From assembly GCF_015767435.1 (NCBI RefSeq), contig NZ_JADWOV010000301.1, positions 248,001-312,000 on the forward strand: a DNA stretch of 64,000 nucleotides. The letters run 5' to 3'. This DNA comes from Polaribacter sp. BAL334. GTDB taxonomy: Bacteria > Bacteroidota > Bacteroidia > Flavobacteriales > Flavobacteriaceae. Below the pieces are notes generated by a model that saw only the letters and a program-made list of their open reading frames with translations, searched no databases and was not told where the DNA came from. Below, in pieces: positions 9,152 to 17,251 of this stretch. Position 1 is the first letter of the stretch. The number at the start of each line of letters is the position of its first letter. The translations under genes and the position numbers were made by a program.

Positions 9152-9186
9152 AAAAAGAGCTTTCTAAATTTAGAAAGCTCTTTTTA
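9152..9186. terminator. Bidirectional terminator between thyA and the CBM48 gene
   Basis: Perfect palindrome with arms GAGCTTTCTAAA (9157-9168) and TTTAGAAAGCTC (9169-9180), flanked by six A and five T. It serves the convergent genes on both sides. Confidence 0.92.
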
Positions 9187-9192
9187 ATTTTT

Positions 9193-9489
9193 TTACAAAC
9201 TCAACACGCTATTTTCTGCTCCAGCAAAATCGCTCCAAGCATAGCTGTCAGCTTCTTCATCATTCACATAGTCACCATCAACTAAGTATTTGAATTCATA
9301 AGAAATTCCAGATTCTAAATCGACTGTACCTTTAAATGTACCATTTTTCAATTTGCTAAGTGGAGTTGCTTTTTCATCCCAACCATTAAAACTTCCTACA
9401 ACTGCAACATTTTCTGCGTTTTCAGGTTGTATAGAAAAAGTTACTTTACAAACTGGTTTGCTTTTTAAAAATTGTTTTTTGATAGCCAT
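9193..9489 (-). CDS. Isoamylase N-terminal-like (CBM48/E-set) domain protein
   Basis: 98 residues consisting of a single glycogen-binding E-set fold: CKVTFSIQPENAENVAVVGSFNGWDEKATPLSKL, FKGTVDLESGISYEFKYLVDG. The motif VVGSFNGWD and the FKYLVDG strand are typical of CBM48, as in AMPK beta or branching enzyme N-domains. There is no catalytic domain and no signal peptide, so a cytoplasmic glucan-binding or scaffold role is inferred. It is convergent with thyA. Confidence 0.85.
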   Translation of the reverse strand: MAIKKQFLKSKPVCKVTFSIQPENAENVAVVGSFNGWDEKATPLSKLKNGTFKGTVDLESGISYEFKYLVDGDYVNDEEADSYAWSDFAGAENSVLSL

Positions 9490-9776
9490 AATTTTATGTT
9501 TAAATTATCGAGGTAAAATTAGATAAGAACTTTGTGATGGCAAATTTTATTGATGTTGAATTGATTCGATTTGCGAGTTTGGTAAAATCTTCACTCAAAA
9601 ACCTCACAATTCAGAATAAAACAATTGTTAAATTGTAGGATTTTTAAAATCTTATGAATTTTTTTTTCATTGATTTTCAGCACTTTTGCTCCTAAAACGG
9701 TTTCGTAAACAGTATTTTTTTTATCAAAAATGATAAAAAACATCAAATCTGAACACTTTTGCATTATTTTTGAAGC
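9490..9776. other. Intergenic region without a recognised gene
   Basis: Largest gene-free stretch of the window (287 bases). It holds the divergent upstream regions of the CBM48 gene and the following exported protein. A symmetrical hairpin TTTTATCA/TGATAAAA (9719-9726 with 9731-9738) lies ahead of the downstream gene. TATTTTTG at 9765-9772 matches a -7 box but is too close to the start codon to serve it. Nothing else stands out. Confidence 0.5.
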
Positions 9777-10214
9777 ATGAGAATAACTTTCCTATTTTTT
9801 TACACGTTATTTTTTAATTCAATAGTTTCTCAAGAGAATACTAAAATTTACTCTTTGAATGATGTTGAGGAATTTCCTGTTTTTTATCAAATTGAATTTC
9901 AGCATTCGCAAAAAAATAAATTAGTAGTTTTTCAAGCAAAATTGCAGCAGTATTTTATTACAAATATGGATGCAAAAAAGCTAATTCATTTTGAATCAAG
10001 TTCGCCACTTAGTTTAAAATTATTGGCAACTTTTGATGGTAAATTACTTATTGAAAATACCTCAGATTTCAACAATTTACAATTAGTAGAATTAAACAAA
10101 ATTCTTGAAAAACTCAGCATCAAAAAAGCAGCTATGAAAGCAGGAAAAGAAGTGTCTGTAACATTTTCAATTCCTTTACAATTAAAATTTACAGAGATTA
10201 AAACCGTCAAATAA
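9777..10214 (+). CDS. Exported TonB-C-terminal-like protein of unknown function
   Basis: 145 residues with a signal peptide (MRITFLFFYTLFFNSIVSQ). The mature part begins DVEEFPVFYQIEF and ends in KILEKLSIKKAAMKAGKEVSVTFSIPLQLKF. That ending recalls the last strand-helix-strand of TonB C-terminal domains (compare MTPGEHEGKKVAVKYSIPF in the M56 protein of this window). It is therefore a periplasmic, stand-alone and divergent TonB_C-like domain without the usual membrane anchor and proline-rich linker. The function is unknown. It ends 3 bases before folA and is likely co-transcribed with it. Confidence 0.72.
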   Translation: MRITFLFFYTLFFNSIVSQENTKIYSLNDVEEFPVFYQIEFQHSQKNKLVVFQAKLQQYFITNMDAKKLIHFESSSPLSLKLLATFDGKLLIENTSDFNNLQLVELNKILEKLSIKKAAMKAGKEVSVTFSIPLQLKFTEIKTVK

Positions 10215-10217
10215 TTT

Positions 10218-10712
10218 ATGATTACACTTATTGCTGCCATTGCTCAAAACAATGCTTTAGGAAAAAACAATGATTTGATTTGGCATTTACCTGCCGATTT
10301 AAAGCATTTTAGGCAATTGACTACAGGTCATCATATCATTATGGGCAGAAAAACATATGAATCTATTGGCAAACCTTTGCCTAATAGAACTACAATTATA
10401 GTTACTAGAAATAAAGAGTATTTTCAAGAAGGATGTTTGACAGCCTCAAGTTTGGAAGAGGCAATTGAAATCTGTAAAAACGAAAAAACTGTTTGTATTG
10501 TTGGTGGAGAACAAATTTACAGGCAAGCCCTTGAGAATAATGTTGTTGATTTTTTAGAAATCACTTTGGTACATCACGAATTTGATGCTGATGCTTTTTT
10601 TCCAAAAATTGATATAACTATTTGGGAAGAAATTTCAAGAGAGGATTTTAAGGCAGATGAAAAAAACAAATACGATTATAGTTTTTTTAAATATCAGAAA
10701 AAATCTAATTAA
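10218..10712 (+). CDS. folA: Dihydrofolate reductase
   Basis: NADPH-dependent reduction of dihydrofolate to tetrahydrofolate. 164 residues, the usual length. Opening ITLIAAIAQNNALGKNNDLIWHLPADLKHF carries the catalytic acid Asp27. The NADPH-site GRKTYESIGKPLPNRTTIIV and CIVGGEQIYRQAL are also present. It follows an exported protein by 3 bases. Its last bases overlap the 3' end of the convergent lipoprotein gene by 8 bases. Confidence 0.97.
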   Translation: MITLIAAIAQNNALGKNNDLIWHLPADLKHFRQLTTGHHIIMGRKTYESIGKPLPNRTTIIVTRNKEYFQEGCLTASSLEEAIEICKNEKTVCIVGGEQIYRQALENNVVDFLEITLVHHEFDADAFFPKIDITIWEEISREDFKADEKNKYDYSFFKYQKKSN

Positions 10713-11139
10713 TTCTAATATTCGTAAATCCACCTCCTAAATTCATTCTATATTTTTGTTGAGCAAACAAAAAATAATTGAATAATTTATAATTCACTTC
10801 ATAGCCATAATCAATATTTGGTTGATAATCAATGATATTTTCGTAGATATTTGGATTGTATTGTAATGGATTTTGTGCTCTCATGTTCCAAGTTGTCACC
10901 CAAGCAATGTTTCGAACTTCCATATAATTTTGAGTGTAGTAACCAACAGGTTGAGCAACAGCGTTCAAAAAATAGTTGAATCCAGGATCAATAATGATAA
11001 TTTCATACTCTAAACTATCATTTGCAATTACAACAGGTTCCTCTTTTTCAATCGTTTTTTTTGAAATTGGCACAGAACTACAATTCCATAAAATAAGAGA
11101 AATTAAAGAAAATAGGACAAGTGGTTTTAGGATTTTCAT
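10705..11139 (-). CDS. Lipoprotein of unknown function (resembles DUF6146)
   Basis: 144 residues with a lipoprotein signal (LISLILWNCSS; lipid Cys at about residue 20). The mature part is rich in aromatic and Asn residues: DPGFNYFLNAVAQPVGYYTQNYME, NIAWVTTWNMRA, YQPNIDYGYEVNYKLFNYFLFAQQKY. This pattern is like the Bacteroidota family DUF6146, from memory. The function is unknown and it is probably an inner-leaflet outer-membrane lipoprotein. It is convergent with folA with overlapping stops. Confidence 0.75.
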   Translation of the reverse strand: MKILKPLVLFSLISLILWNCSSVPISKKTIEKEEPVVIANDSLEYEIIIIDPGFNYFLNAVAQPVGYYTQNYMEVRNIAWVTTWNMRAQNPLQYNPNIYENIIDYQPNIDYGYEVNYKLFNYFLFAQQKYRMNLGGGFTNIRIN

Positions 11140-11161
11140 CTTACAAATGAATTAAGTACTG

Positions 11162-11169
11162 TAAATTTG
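11162..11169 (+). promoter_or_regulatory. Putative -7 box for the M24 peptidase gene
   Basis: TAAATTTG, a perfect TAnnTTTG match. It overlaps an upstream in-frame TTG/ATG-like start at 11167, so the transcript should begin after it. This supports the downstream ATG at 11242. Confidence 0.55.
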
Positions 11170-11241
11170 CAAAAAATATTTCAAATTCGATTGGTTTTCA
11201 TCTCTTTTAACAGTATTTTTAAAATCTTTAAAATCAATGTT

Positions 11242-12588
11242 ATGCTCAAAAAAATTCTTTATATCTGTATAATTTTAGGCTCTTTCTCTTGTCAAAAAAA
11301 CAACAATGAAATTCCAAAATTTACTATTTTATCGGAAAAAGAACGTGCTATTTTGAAAGACGAACTTTTGGAAGATCGTTTTTCAAATCTTTTACCAAAA
11401 TTAATGGACGATTCAGGTATTGATATGTGGTTGTTGATTTCAAGAGAGTATAATGAAGATCCTGTTTTGAAAACCATGTTGCCTGCAACTTGGTTAAATG
11501 CTCGTAGAAGAACCATCATTGTTTTTTATAGAAACAAAGAAAAAAATACATTAGAACGTTTGGCAGTTGCAAGATATGATATTGGAAAAAGTATCAAATC
11601 AGCTTGGAATAAAGAACAACAACCTGATCAATGGAAAGCGTTAACGGCGATTATCGAAGAGAAAAATCCAAACAAAATAGGAATGAATTTCTCAAAACAC
11701 TTTGCTTTGGCTGATGGTTTGGTAAAAACAGATTATGAAGAATTTTTAGAGAATTTACCAACAGCATTTCATTCAAAAATTGTGTCTGCAGAAAATTTGG
11801 CTATTGCTTGGATAGAAACCAGAACAGCAAAAGAAATGCTGCTTTTCAAAGATTTAGTAAAAATTACGCATGACATTATTGATGAAGCTTTTTCTGATAA
11901 AATGATCAAACCCGGAATCACAACTACTGAAGATGTGGTTTGGTTTTTACGTCAAAAAGTGACTGATTTGGGTTTAGAAACTTGGTTTCATCCCACTATT
12001 GATGTCCAAAGAAAAAATGACCCATTAAAATCGCATATCGAATCTTTTTCGAAACAAAAAGAAGAAGAAATTATTGTAGAAGGCGATTTATTACATTGTG
12101 ATTTTGGAATTACTTATATAGGTTTAAATACTGATTGTCAGCAACATGCATATGTTTTAAAATCAAATGAAAATGAAGTTCCCTCTTTTTTGAAAGAAGC
12201 TTTTCAAAAAGGAAATCGTGTACAAGACTTGCTTACATCCAACATGAAATCTGGAAAAACTGGAAATGAAATTTTGTCAAAATCTTTAGCTGATGGAAAA
12301 AATGAAGGATTAAGGCCCTCAATTTACACACATCCTTTAGGTACTTTTGGGCACAGTGCAGGAACCACAATTGGCATGTGGGATTCACAAAATGGTGTGC
12401 CTTTTACAGGTGATTACGCTTTGCGAAAAAATACAGTGTATGCTATTGAGTTAAATACCACAGTTTTCATCAAAGAATGGAACAAAGACATCAGAATTAT
12501 GTTGGAGGAAGCTGGATTTTTTGGAGATGATTTTTTTGAATATGTAAATGAACGTCAAACAGCAATCAAACCAATCAAAGCAAAATAA
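11242..12588 (+). CDS. M24-family metallopeptidase lipoprotein (Xaa-Pro aminopeptidase-like)
   Basis: 448 residues from the chosen ATG. That start gives a clean lipoprotein signal (MLKKILYICIILGSFSCQK), and the frame can be extended 25 codons upstream only over the promoter box. The C-terminal half is the pita-bread fold with all five metal ligands visible: two Asp in HCDFGITYIGLNTDCQQHAY, His in HPLGTFGHSAGTTIG, Glu in YAIELNTT and Glu in RIMLEEAGFF. Family knowledge suggests removal of an N-terminal residue ahead of proline, here at the periplasmic or outer surface. It ends one base before tag. Confidence 0.9.
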   Translation: MLKKILYICIILGSFSCQKNNNEIPKFTILSEKERAILKDELLEDRFSNLLPKLMDDSGIDMWLLISREYNEDPVLKTMLPATWLNARRRTIIVFYRNKEKNTLERLAVARYDIGKSIKSAWNKEQQPDQWKALTAIIEEKNPNKIGMNFSKHFALADGLVKTDYEEFLENLPTAFHSKIVSAENLAIAWIETRTAKEMLLFKDLVKITHDIIDEAFSDKMIKPGITTTEDVVWFLRQKVTDLGLETWFHPTIDVQRKNDPLKSHIESFSKQKEEEIIVEGDLLHCDFGITYIGLNTDCQQHAYVLKSNENEVPSFLKEAFQKGNRVQDLLTSNMKSGKTGNEILSKSLADGKNEGLRPSIYTHPLGTFGHSAGTTIGMWDSQNGVPFTGDYALRKNTVYAIELNTTVFIKEWNKDIRIMLEEAGFFGDDFFEYVNERQTAIKPIKAK

Positions 12589-12589
12589 T

Positions 12590-13156
12590 ATGAAAAATCG
12601 TTGTTTTTGGGTCACAGATAGTAAAATCTATCAAGAATATCATGATCATGAATGGGGAGTTCCTGTTTTTGATGATGCCATTTTATTCGAATTTTTGTTG
12701 CTTGAAACCTTTCAAGCAGGATTGAATTGGTTGACAATTTTAAATAAAAGAGAAAATTTCAGAAAAGCTTTTGATGATTTTGATTACCAAAAAATCGCCA
12801 CATATTCTGAATCTAAGTACCAAGAATTATTGCAAAATGAGGGAATTATCAGAAATCGTTTGAAGATTCAAAGTGCCATCACAAATGCACAATTATTTAT
12901 GGAAATTCAAGCAGAATTTGGTTCTTTTTCTAGCTTTATTTGGAGTTATGTTGATGGAAAACCAATAGTAAATTGTTGTCATCAAAGAGAAGAAGTTCCT
13001 GCAAAAACTATAATTTCTGATAAAATTTCTAAAGATTTGAAAAAACGCGGATTCAAATTTGTGGGCTCAACAGTCATGTATGCTTTTATGCAGGCAGTTG
13101 GAATGGTCAATGATCATACAAGAAATTGCTTTAAATTTCATGACTCATGCAAGTAA
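12590..13156 (+). CDS. tag: DNA-3-methyladenine glycosylase I
   Basis: Base-excision enzyme removing 3-methyladenine. 188 residues, matching E. coli Tag (187), using the ATG one base after the preceding stop. A further 14-codon extension would overlap the upstream gene. The zinc site is complete: Cys5 (RCFWV), His18 (EYHDHEWG), His176 and Cys180 (NDHTRNCF). The segment ETFQAGLNWLTILNKRENFRKAF is the conserved helix-hairpin region. It is probably co-transcribed with the peptidase. Confidence 0.96.
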   Translation: MKNRCFWVTDSKIYQEYHDHEWGVPVFDDAILFEFLLLETFQAGLNWLTILNKRENFRKAFDDFDYQKIATYSESKYQELLQNEGIIRNRLKIQSAITNAQLFMEIQAEFGSFSSFIWSYVDGKPIVNCCHQREEVPAKTIISDKISKDLKKRGFKFVGSTVMYAFMQAVGMVNDHTRNCFKFHDSCK

Positions 13157-13186
13157 AATGTTGATAAAAACCCTAATTATTGAAAA

Positions 13187-13393
13187 TTAGTTTCCGAAAA
13201 TAATTCTCAGAGCCACAAAAATAGCGATGATAATTCCACCATAAATAGCTACTTTTTTACCTGCATTTTTATAATAACGCTCGTGATTTTTGATGTCTTT
13301 TTTATAACTCCAAACTAAAACTGAAGTAAAAGCAATCACAAAAAAGAGGATAAAAATGATTCTTCCAGTAGAAAAAAAGGCACTTAAAAACAT
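13187..13393 (-). CDS. Small two-helix membrane protein
   Basis: 68 residues with two hydrophobic helices (about 8-30 and 47-66) joined by a basic cytoplasmic loop (YKKDIKNHERYYKNAGKK). No family function is recognised. Proteins of this shape recur in Flavobacteria. A perfect -7 box (TAATTTTG on the minus strand, 13464-13471) lies about 70 bases upstream, which supports expression. Confidence 0.7.
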   Translation of the reverse strand: MFLSAFFSTGRIIFILFFVIAFTSVLVWSYKKDIKNHERYYKNAGKKVAIYGGIIIAIFVALRIIFGN

Positions 13394-13463
13394 AGCTATA
13401 ATTCTTAATTGATTTTAAAAAAAATCAGACTTCTTTTAAAAAAGTTTCTGTATTTTTCGAATG

Positions 13464-13471
13464 CAAAATTA
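13464..13471 (-). promoter_or_regulatory. Putative -7 box for the small membrane protein gene
   Basis: TAATTTTG on the minus strand, a perfect TAnnTTTG match, about 70 bases upstream of the 13393 start. Confidence 0.45.
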
Positions 13472-13536
13472 CGAATTAAATCAAGAAAGAATGCTATTTT
13501 TCAATTGTTAAAAATAGTCTAAAATCCATCTAAAAA

Positions 13537-13923
13537 ATGAAAGATAAAATACAAGCAGTAACCGATTTTCATGAAGCTTTTAAACTGAATATTCAACAAA
13601 AACCAACAGTTGATATTGGCGAAGACCGAAAATTATTGCGCTATAAATTGATGCGCGAAGAAAACGAAGAATATTTAGAAGCTGCAAATAATAACGATTT
13701 GGTGGAAGTTGCAGATGCTTTAGGAGACATGTTATACATTCTTTGTGGCACTATTATCGAGCATGGAATGCAAGACAAAATTGAGGAAGTTTTCAATGAA
13801 ATTCAACGCAGTAATATGAGTAAATTGGGTGAAGATGGCAAACCCATTTACAGAGAAGATGGAAAAGTGTTAAAAGGACCTAATTATTTTAAACCAAATA
13901 TTGAAGAAATTTTGAATAAATAA
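13537..13923 (+). CDS. MazG-like nucleotide pyrophosphohydrolase
   Basis: 128 residues of the all-alpha NTP-PPase superfamily. The acidic metal site is visible as LMREENEEYLEA (ExxE type) and EVADALGDMLYILCG (ExxD type). The tail EIQRSNMSKLGEDGKPIYREDGKVLKGPNYF is typical of the small phosphoribosyl-ATP-pyrophosphohydrolase-like branch. A house-cleaning role on non-canonical NTPs is inferred, and histidine biosynthesis is unlikely because no his genes are near. It converges on the NTF2-like gene with only 3 bases between. Confidence 0.88.
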   Translation: MKDKIQAVTDFHEAFKLNIQQKPTVDIGEDRKLLRYKLMREENEEYLEAANNNDLVEVADALGDMLYILCGTIIEHGMQDKIEEVFNEIQRSNMSKLGEDGKPIYREDGKVLKGPNYFKPNIEEILNK

Positions 13924-13926
13924 AAA

Positions 13927-14379
13927 TCATTGCTCAATCACAAAAATCTTATTAGTGATTTTCCAATTTTGATTTATTTTTTGGAGTGATAAAATATCGA
14001 TATAAGTAATTGTATCCACTTTCATACTGATTTTTGCACTTGCTATTTTTTGATCAACAATATCTATATTCAAAATAGTCAAAGCACATTTTTTTAAAAC
14101 ATCATCTGATAATTTCTCTCTAGAACTCCATTTTTGAATTAAATCTTTAAAGAAATGATTTTGGAAACCTATGATTTTTTCATCTTTTAAAATGGGAACC
14201 TTCATTGTTCCATTTTGATGATCAAATGCTTTTTCTAAAAGCATAAAATCTCTATTAATGTATCCATTGTAATAATTTTCAATGGTGGTTTTTATCAAAT
14301 CTACCTCGTTTTTTTTATCTTGACTAAAAGTCGAGAATGATAAAAGGAGTAGAAAAATGATGAGAGATTTTTTAATCAT
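13927..14379 (-). CDS. Exported NTF2-like / lumazine-binding-like protein
   Basis: 150 residues from the ATG that begins MIKKSLIIFLLLLSFSTFSQ, a clear signal peptide. An ATG 8 codons upstream would overlap the beta-galactosidase stop. The mature part (VDLIKTTIENYYNGYINRDFMLLEKAFD, then KISMKVDTITYIDILSLQKINQNWKITNKIF) has the helix plus curved-sheet pattern of NTF2/SnoaL-like proteins. The function is unknown. It follows the GH2 gene by 16 bases and is probably in the same operon. Confidence 0.8.
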   Translation of the reverse strand: MIKKSLIIFLLLLSFSTFSQDKKNEVDLIKTTIENYYNGYINRDFMLLEKAFDHQNGTMKVPILKDEKIIGFQNHFFKDLIQKWSSREKLSDDVLKKCALTILNIDIVDQKIASAKISMKVDTITYIDILSLQKINQNWKITNKIFVIEQ

Positions 14380-14395
14380 TACTTTAATTTTAAAA

Positions 14396-16840
14396 TCAAT
14401 CATTTAAAACAGCTTCCAATTCAATAATTCCCTTTTTCAAGCCTTTTCCTGAAACTTTCAATTCAATTTTTCCAGCTTCTTTTGTGGATTTTACCAAAAC
14501 AACCAATTTTCCACTAAATAATTTCATCGTTGGCAAATGAAACAATTCTAATGAAGTTGCATCACCATTACAAGCAGCTCTAAAAGTACCTTTTCCAGTT
14601 ACTTCAAATTGCAATTGGTTGGTGGCTGTTGGGCAAGGAATTCCGTTTTTATCCACTACAGAAACCGTCACAAAACTCAAATCTTCTCCATTAGATTTGA
14701 TGGTTTTTCTATCAGTTTCTAAGACTATTTTATGTGGTTTTCCAGCAGTTTTCATTTCTTTTTCAGCAATAGCTTTTCCGTTTTTGTCGAAAGCAACTAC
14801 TTTTAAAATTCCTGGTTCGTAAATGACATCATTCCATAGTAAACGATATCGCTCTTGTGGATTTCCATTTTTGATTTTTTTCTGAATTCCTTGGCTTTTT
14901 CCGTTCACAAAAAGTTCAGCACTTTCATAATTGGTATACACAAAAACAGGCGTTTTTTCTCCTTCACGTCCTTCCCAATTCCAATGTGGTAAAATGTGTA
15001 AAGTTTCGGCTTTGGTATTCCATCTACTTCTGTATAAATAATAGCGGTCTTTTGGAATTCCTGCCAAATCAATCATGCCAAAATACGAACTTCTTGAAGG
15101 CCATTTTTCGTCATAAGGAGTTGGTTCGCCCAAATAATCAAAACCTGTCCAAACAAATTCGCCAATAACCCAAGGTTTATCATCTTGCAAAATAAAATCG
15201 TCTTCAGGCAAATTAGACCAACTGCAATATTCCAAATCATAAGACGAACTTTGAAAATCGTCATATTGTTTCATAGACCCTTTTTCTACAGGAAATTTAT
15301 AAATACCCCTTGAACTCACAGTGGATGCAGTTTCAGAACCCAAAATAAATCCTTGAGGAAATTTTTCATACGCTTCTTCATACAAATGAACACGATAATT
15401 CAATCCTGGAATGTCCATTATGGCACCAAAACCAGATTCCATCACTGCTTTTACTTGATCCATTCCAACAGTTACTGGTCTTGTTGGGTCTTCTGTATGG
15501 AAAATATCTTGCAACCATTTGGCACGTTTTACGCCTTCAGTTCCCCATTGATCAGGCACTTCATTTCCTGAACTCCACATAACTATTGATGGATGATTTC
15601 TGGTTGCACGAACTAAATTTACGATGTCTTTTTCAGCATATTCATCAAAAAATCGATTGTAACCATTTTCTACTTTGGGTTTTTTCCATTCGTCAAATGA
15701 TTCTGCTAAAAATAAAAAACCCATATCGTCTGCCAATTCTAGTTGCTCAAAAGAAGGCATATTGTGCGAACTTCTGATGGCATTCACGCCCATATCTTTT
15801 AGAATAATCATCTGTCTTTTTAAAGCAGCTATATTGATAGCAGTTCCTAATGGACCTAAATCATGATGCAAACAAACGCCCTTAAATTTGGTGATTTCTC
15901 CATTTAAAACAAATCCTTTTTCGCGAGTAAATTCAATTTTCCGAACACCAAAACGCGTGGTTATTTCATCAGAAAGTTTGTTATTGACGAAATATTCCGT
16001 TTTTGCGGTGTATAAATAAGGAGTTTCAGGACTCCATAATGTTGGATTTTCTAGTGGAATATTTTGTTCAAATTCATGTCCAAAAATCGTACTTGATTCT
16101 TTAGAAATTAATGTTTTTCCTTCAGCATCAAAAATGGTTGTTTTTACAAATCCTTTATCTGAATTTATCCTTGTTTTTATATTGATTTTGGCGAGAGAAT
16201 CTGTCACAAAAGGTGTTGTGATAAAAGTTCCCCATTGAGCAATACTCTCTTGATTTTTGATAATCAAACGAACATTTCTATACAAACCAGCTCCTGGATA
16301 CCATCTTGAAGCAAATTCTTTATTGGTGAGTTTTACAGCGATTGTATTTTTACCTTCAATGATGTTTTCTGAAATGTCAAAATAAAAATAACTGTATCCA
16401 TATTTCCATTCACCTACTTTTTTTCCGTTGATAAAAACTTCAGGTTCACTCATTGCACCTTCAAAAAGCAACATGATTTTTTTCGAAGTTTCAATTGTAG
16501 AAAGACTAAATTCATTGCGATACCAAGCTGTTCCTATGTGAGGCAAGGAGCCTGTTCTGCCAGTTTTTTCTGTTGGAATTTTTTCTCCATTTTGAGTAAT
16601 TGCCACATTTTGTTTGTCAATTTCTTTGTCAAAAGGACCATAAATTGCCCAATCATGAGGCACAGAAACTTTTTGCCATTTTGCATCATCAAAAGTGATG
16701 TTTTGTGCATTTTCAATAATTCCTTTTTGAAACTTCCAGTTTTCTTTTAATGTGATGACTTTTCTTGTTTGAGCTTGAAAACTTAGTGATAAAACACTTA
16801 AAAAAAGGATAGCAATTGATTTAAAATTTGAAATTATCAT
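14396..16840 (-). CDS. Beta-galactosidase-like glycoside hydrolase, family GH2
   Basis: 814 residues with a signal peptide (to about residue 24), so secreted or periplasmic. Domains in order: jelly-roll sugar-binding (about 25-200), Ig-like (about 205-310), TIM barrel (about 315-600), then C-terminal Ig-like/DUF4982-type parts (TPVFVYTNYESAELFVNG, SFVTVSVVDKNGIPCP). The acid/base Glu is in SIVMWSSGNEVPDQWG and the nucleophile Glu is in KPWVIGEFVWTGFDYLGE. The exact linkage and sugar are not decided; galactosidase, glucuronidase and marine-glycan enzymes share this scaffold. No SusC/SusD pair is nearby, so it is not in an obvious polysaccharide utilisation locus. Confidence 0.93.
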   Translation of the reverse strand: MIISNFKSIAILFLSVLSLSFQAQTRKVITLKENWKFQKGIIENAQNITFDDAKWQKVSVPHDWAIYGPFDKEIDKQNVAITQNGEKIPTEKTGRTGSLPHIGTAWYRNEFSLSTIETSKKIMLLFEGAMSEPEVFINGKKVGEWKYGYSYFYFDISENIIEGKNTIAVKLTNKEFASRWYPGAGLYRNVRLIIKNQESIAQWGTFITTPFVTDSLAKINIKTRINSDKGFVKTTIFDAEGKTLISKESSTIFGHEFEQNIPLENPTLWSPETPYLYTAKTEYFVNNKLSDEITTRFGVRKIEFTREKGFVLNGEITKFKGVCLHHDLGPLGTAINIAALKRQMIILKDMGVNAIRSSHNMPSFEQLELADDMGFLFLAESFDEWKKPKVENGYNRFFDEYAEKDIVNLVRATRNHPSIVMWSSGNEVPDQWGTEGVKRAKWLQDIFHTEDPTRPVTVGMDQVKAVMESGFGAIMDIPGLNYRVHLYEEAYEKFPQGFILGSETASTVSSRGIYKFPVEKGSMKQYDDFQSSSYDLEYCSWSNLPEDDFILQDDKPWVIGEFVWTGFDYLGEPTPYDEKWPSRSSYFGMIDLAGIPKDRYYLYRSRWNTKAETLHILPHWNWEGREGEKTPVFVYTNYESAELFVNGKSQGIQKKIKNGNPQERYRLLWNDVIYEPGILKVVAFDKNGKAIAEKEMKTAGKPHKIVLETDRKTIKSNGEDLSFVTVSVVDKNGIPCPTATNQLQFEVTGKGTFRAACNGDATSLELFHLPTMKLFSGKLVVLVKSTKEAGKIELKVSGKGLKKGIIELEAVLND

Positions 16841-16957
16841 TGAGTGATTAAATGTTGTTTTTTAAAGAAAAAACGGTTTAAAATGTAGCAAACGATTCAC
16901 TTTTATATTTGTTGTTAGAAAAACAAAATAGTCAATAAATTTTTTATTCAACCCAAA

Positions 16958-17158
16958 TTATCGAACAATACTCAAAGCTCCTGAAGGGCATTTTGCAACT
17001 TGATCAATAATTTCTTGCTTTGTAGCGTTTTCTTGCTGAATCCAAGGTTTTTTAGTGGGTTTAAAAACTGCGGATAATCCTTTCACACAATTCGCAGAAT
17101 GTGTACATTTTTCTGGTTCCCAACCAATTTTGATGTCTTCTTTTGGATATGTTTTCAT
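16958..17158 (-). CDS. Small divergent 4Fe-4S (Fer4_19-like) protein
   Basis: 66 residues from the ATG giving MKTYPKEDIKIGWEPEKC. An upstream in-frame ATG would run through the ilvE terminator hairpin. The cysteines are arranged CTHSANCVKGL near the N-terminus and VAKCPSGALSI at the C-terminus, the pattern of the single-cluster Fer4_19 family. Likely a small electron carrier or cluster-binding protein. It sits between ilvE and the GH2 gene on the same strand. Confidence 0.85.
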   Translation of the reverse strand: MKTYPKEDIKIGWEPEKCTHSANCVKGLSAVFKPTKKPWIQQENATKQEIIDQVAKCPSGALSIVR

Positions 17159-17206
17159 CAGATAGATTTTATGATTTGAAAGGTACTCAAAATTTATGAA
17201 ACAAAA

Positions 17207-17233
17207 AAAGCACCAACTTTTGATTGGTGCTTT
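17207..17233 (-). terminator. Terminator of ilvE
   Basis: Stem AAAGCACCAA (17207-17216) with TTGGTGCTTT (17224-17233), loop of 7, with a run of T on the minus strand beyond it. Confidence 0.88.
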
Positions 17234-17251
17234 CACTATGATTTTATAAAA

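Noticed and set aside
9719-9738. TTTTATCA/TGATAAAA hairpin as terminator or operator
   Set aside because: All A/T-rich with a 4-base loop; no gene end precedes it closely and the symmetry could be chance in this composition.
11167-11241. Longer N-terminus for the M24 peptidase
   Set aside because: It overlaps a perfect -7 promoter box and hides the lipoprotein signal that begins at the ATG at 11242.
14396-16840. Polysaccharide utilisation locus around the GH2 enzyme
   Set aside because: No SusC/SusD pair, sulfatase, second glycoside hydrolase or hybrid two-component sensor is adjacent.
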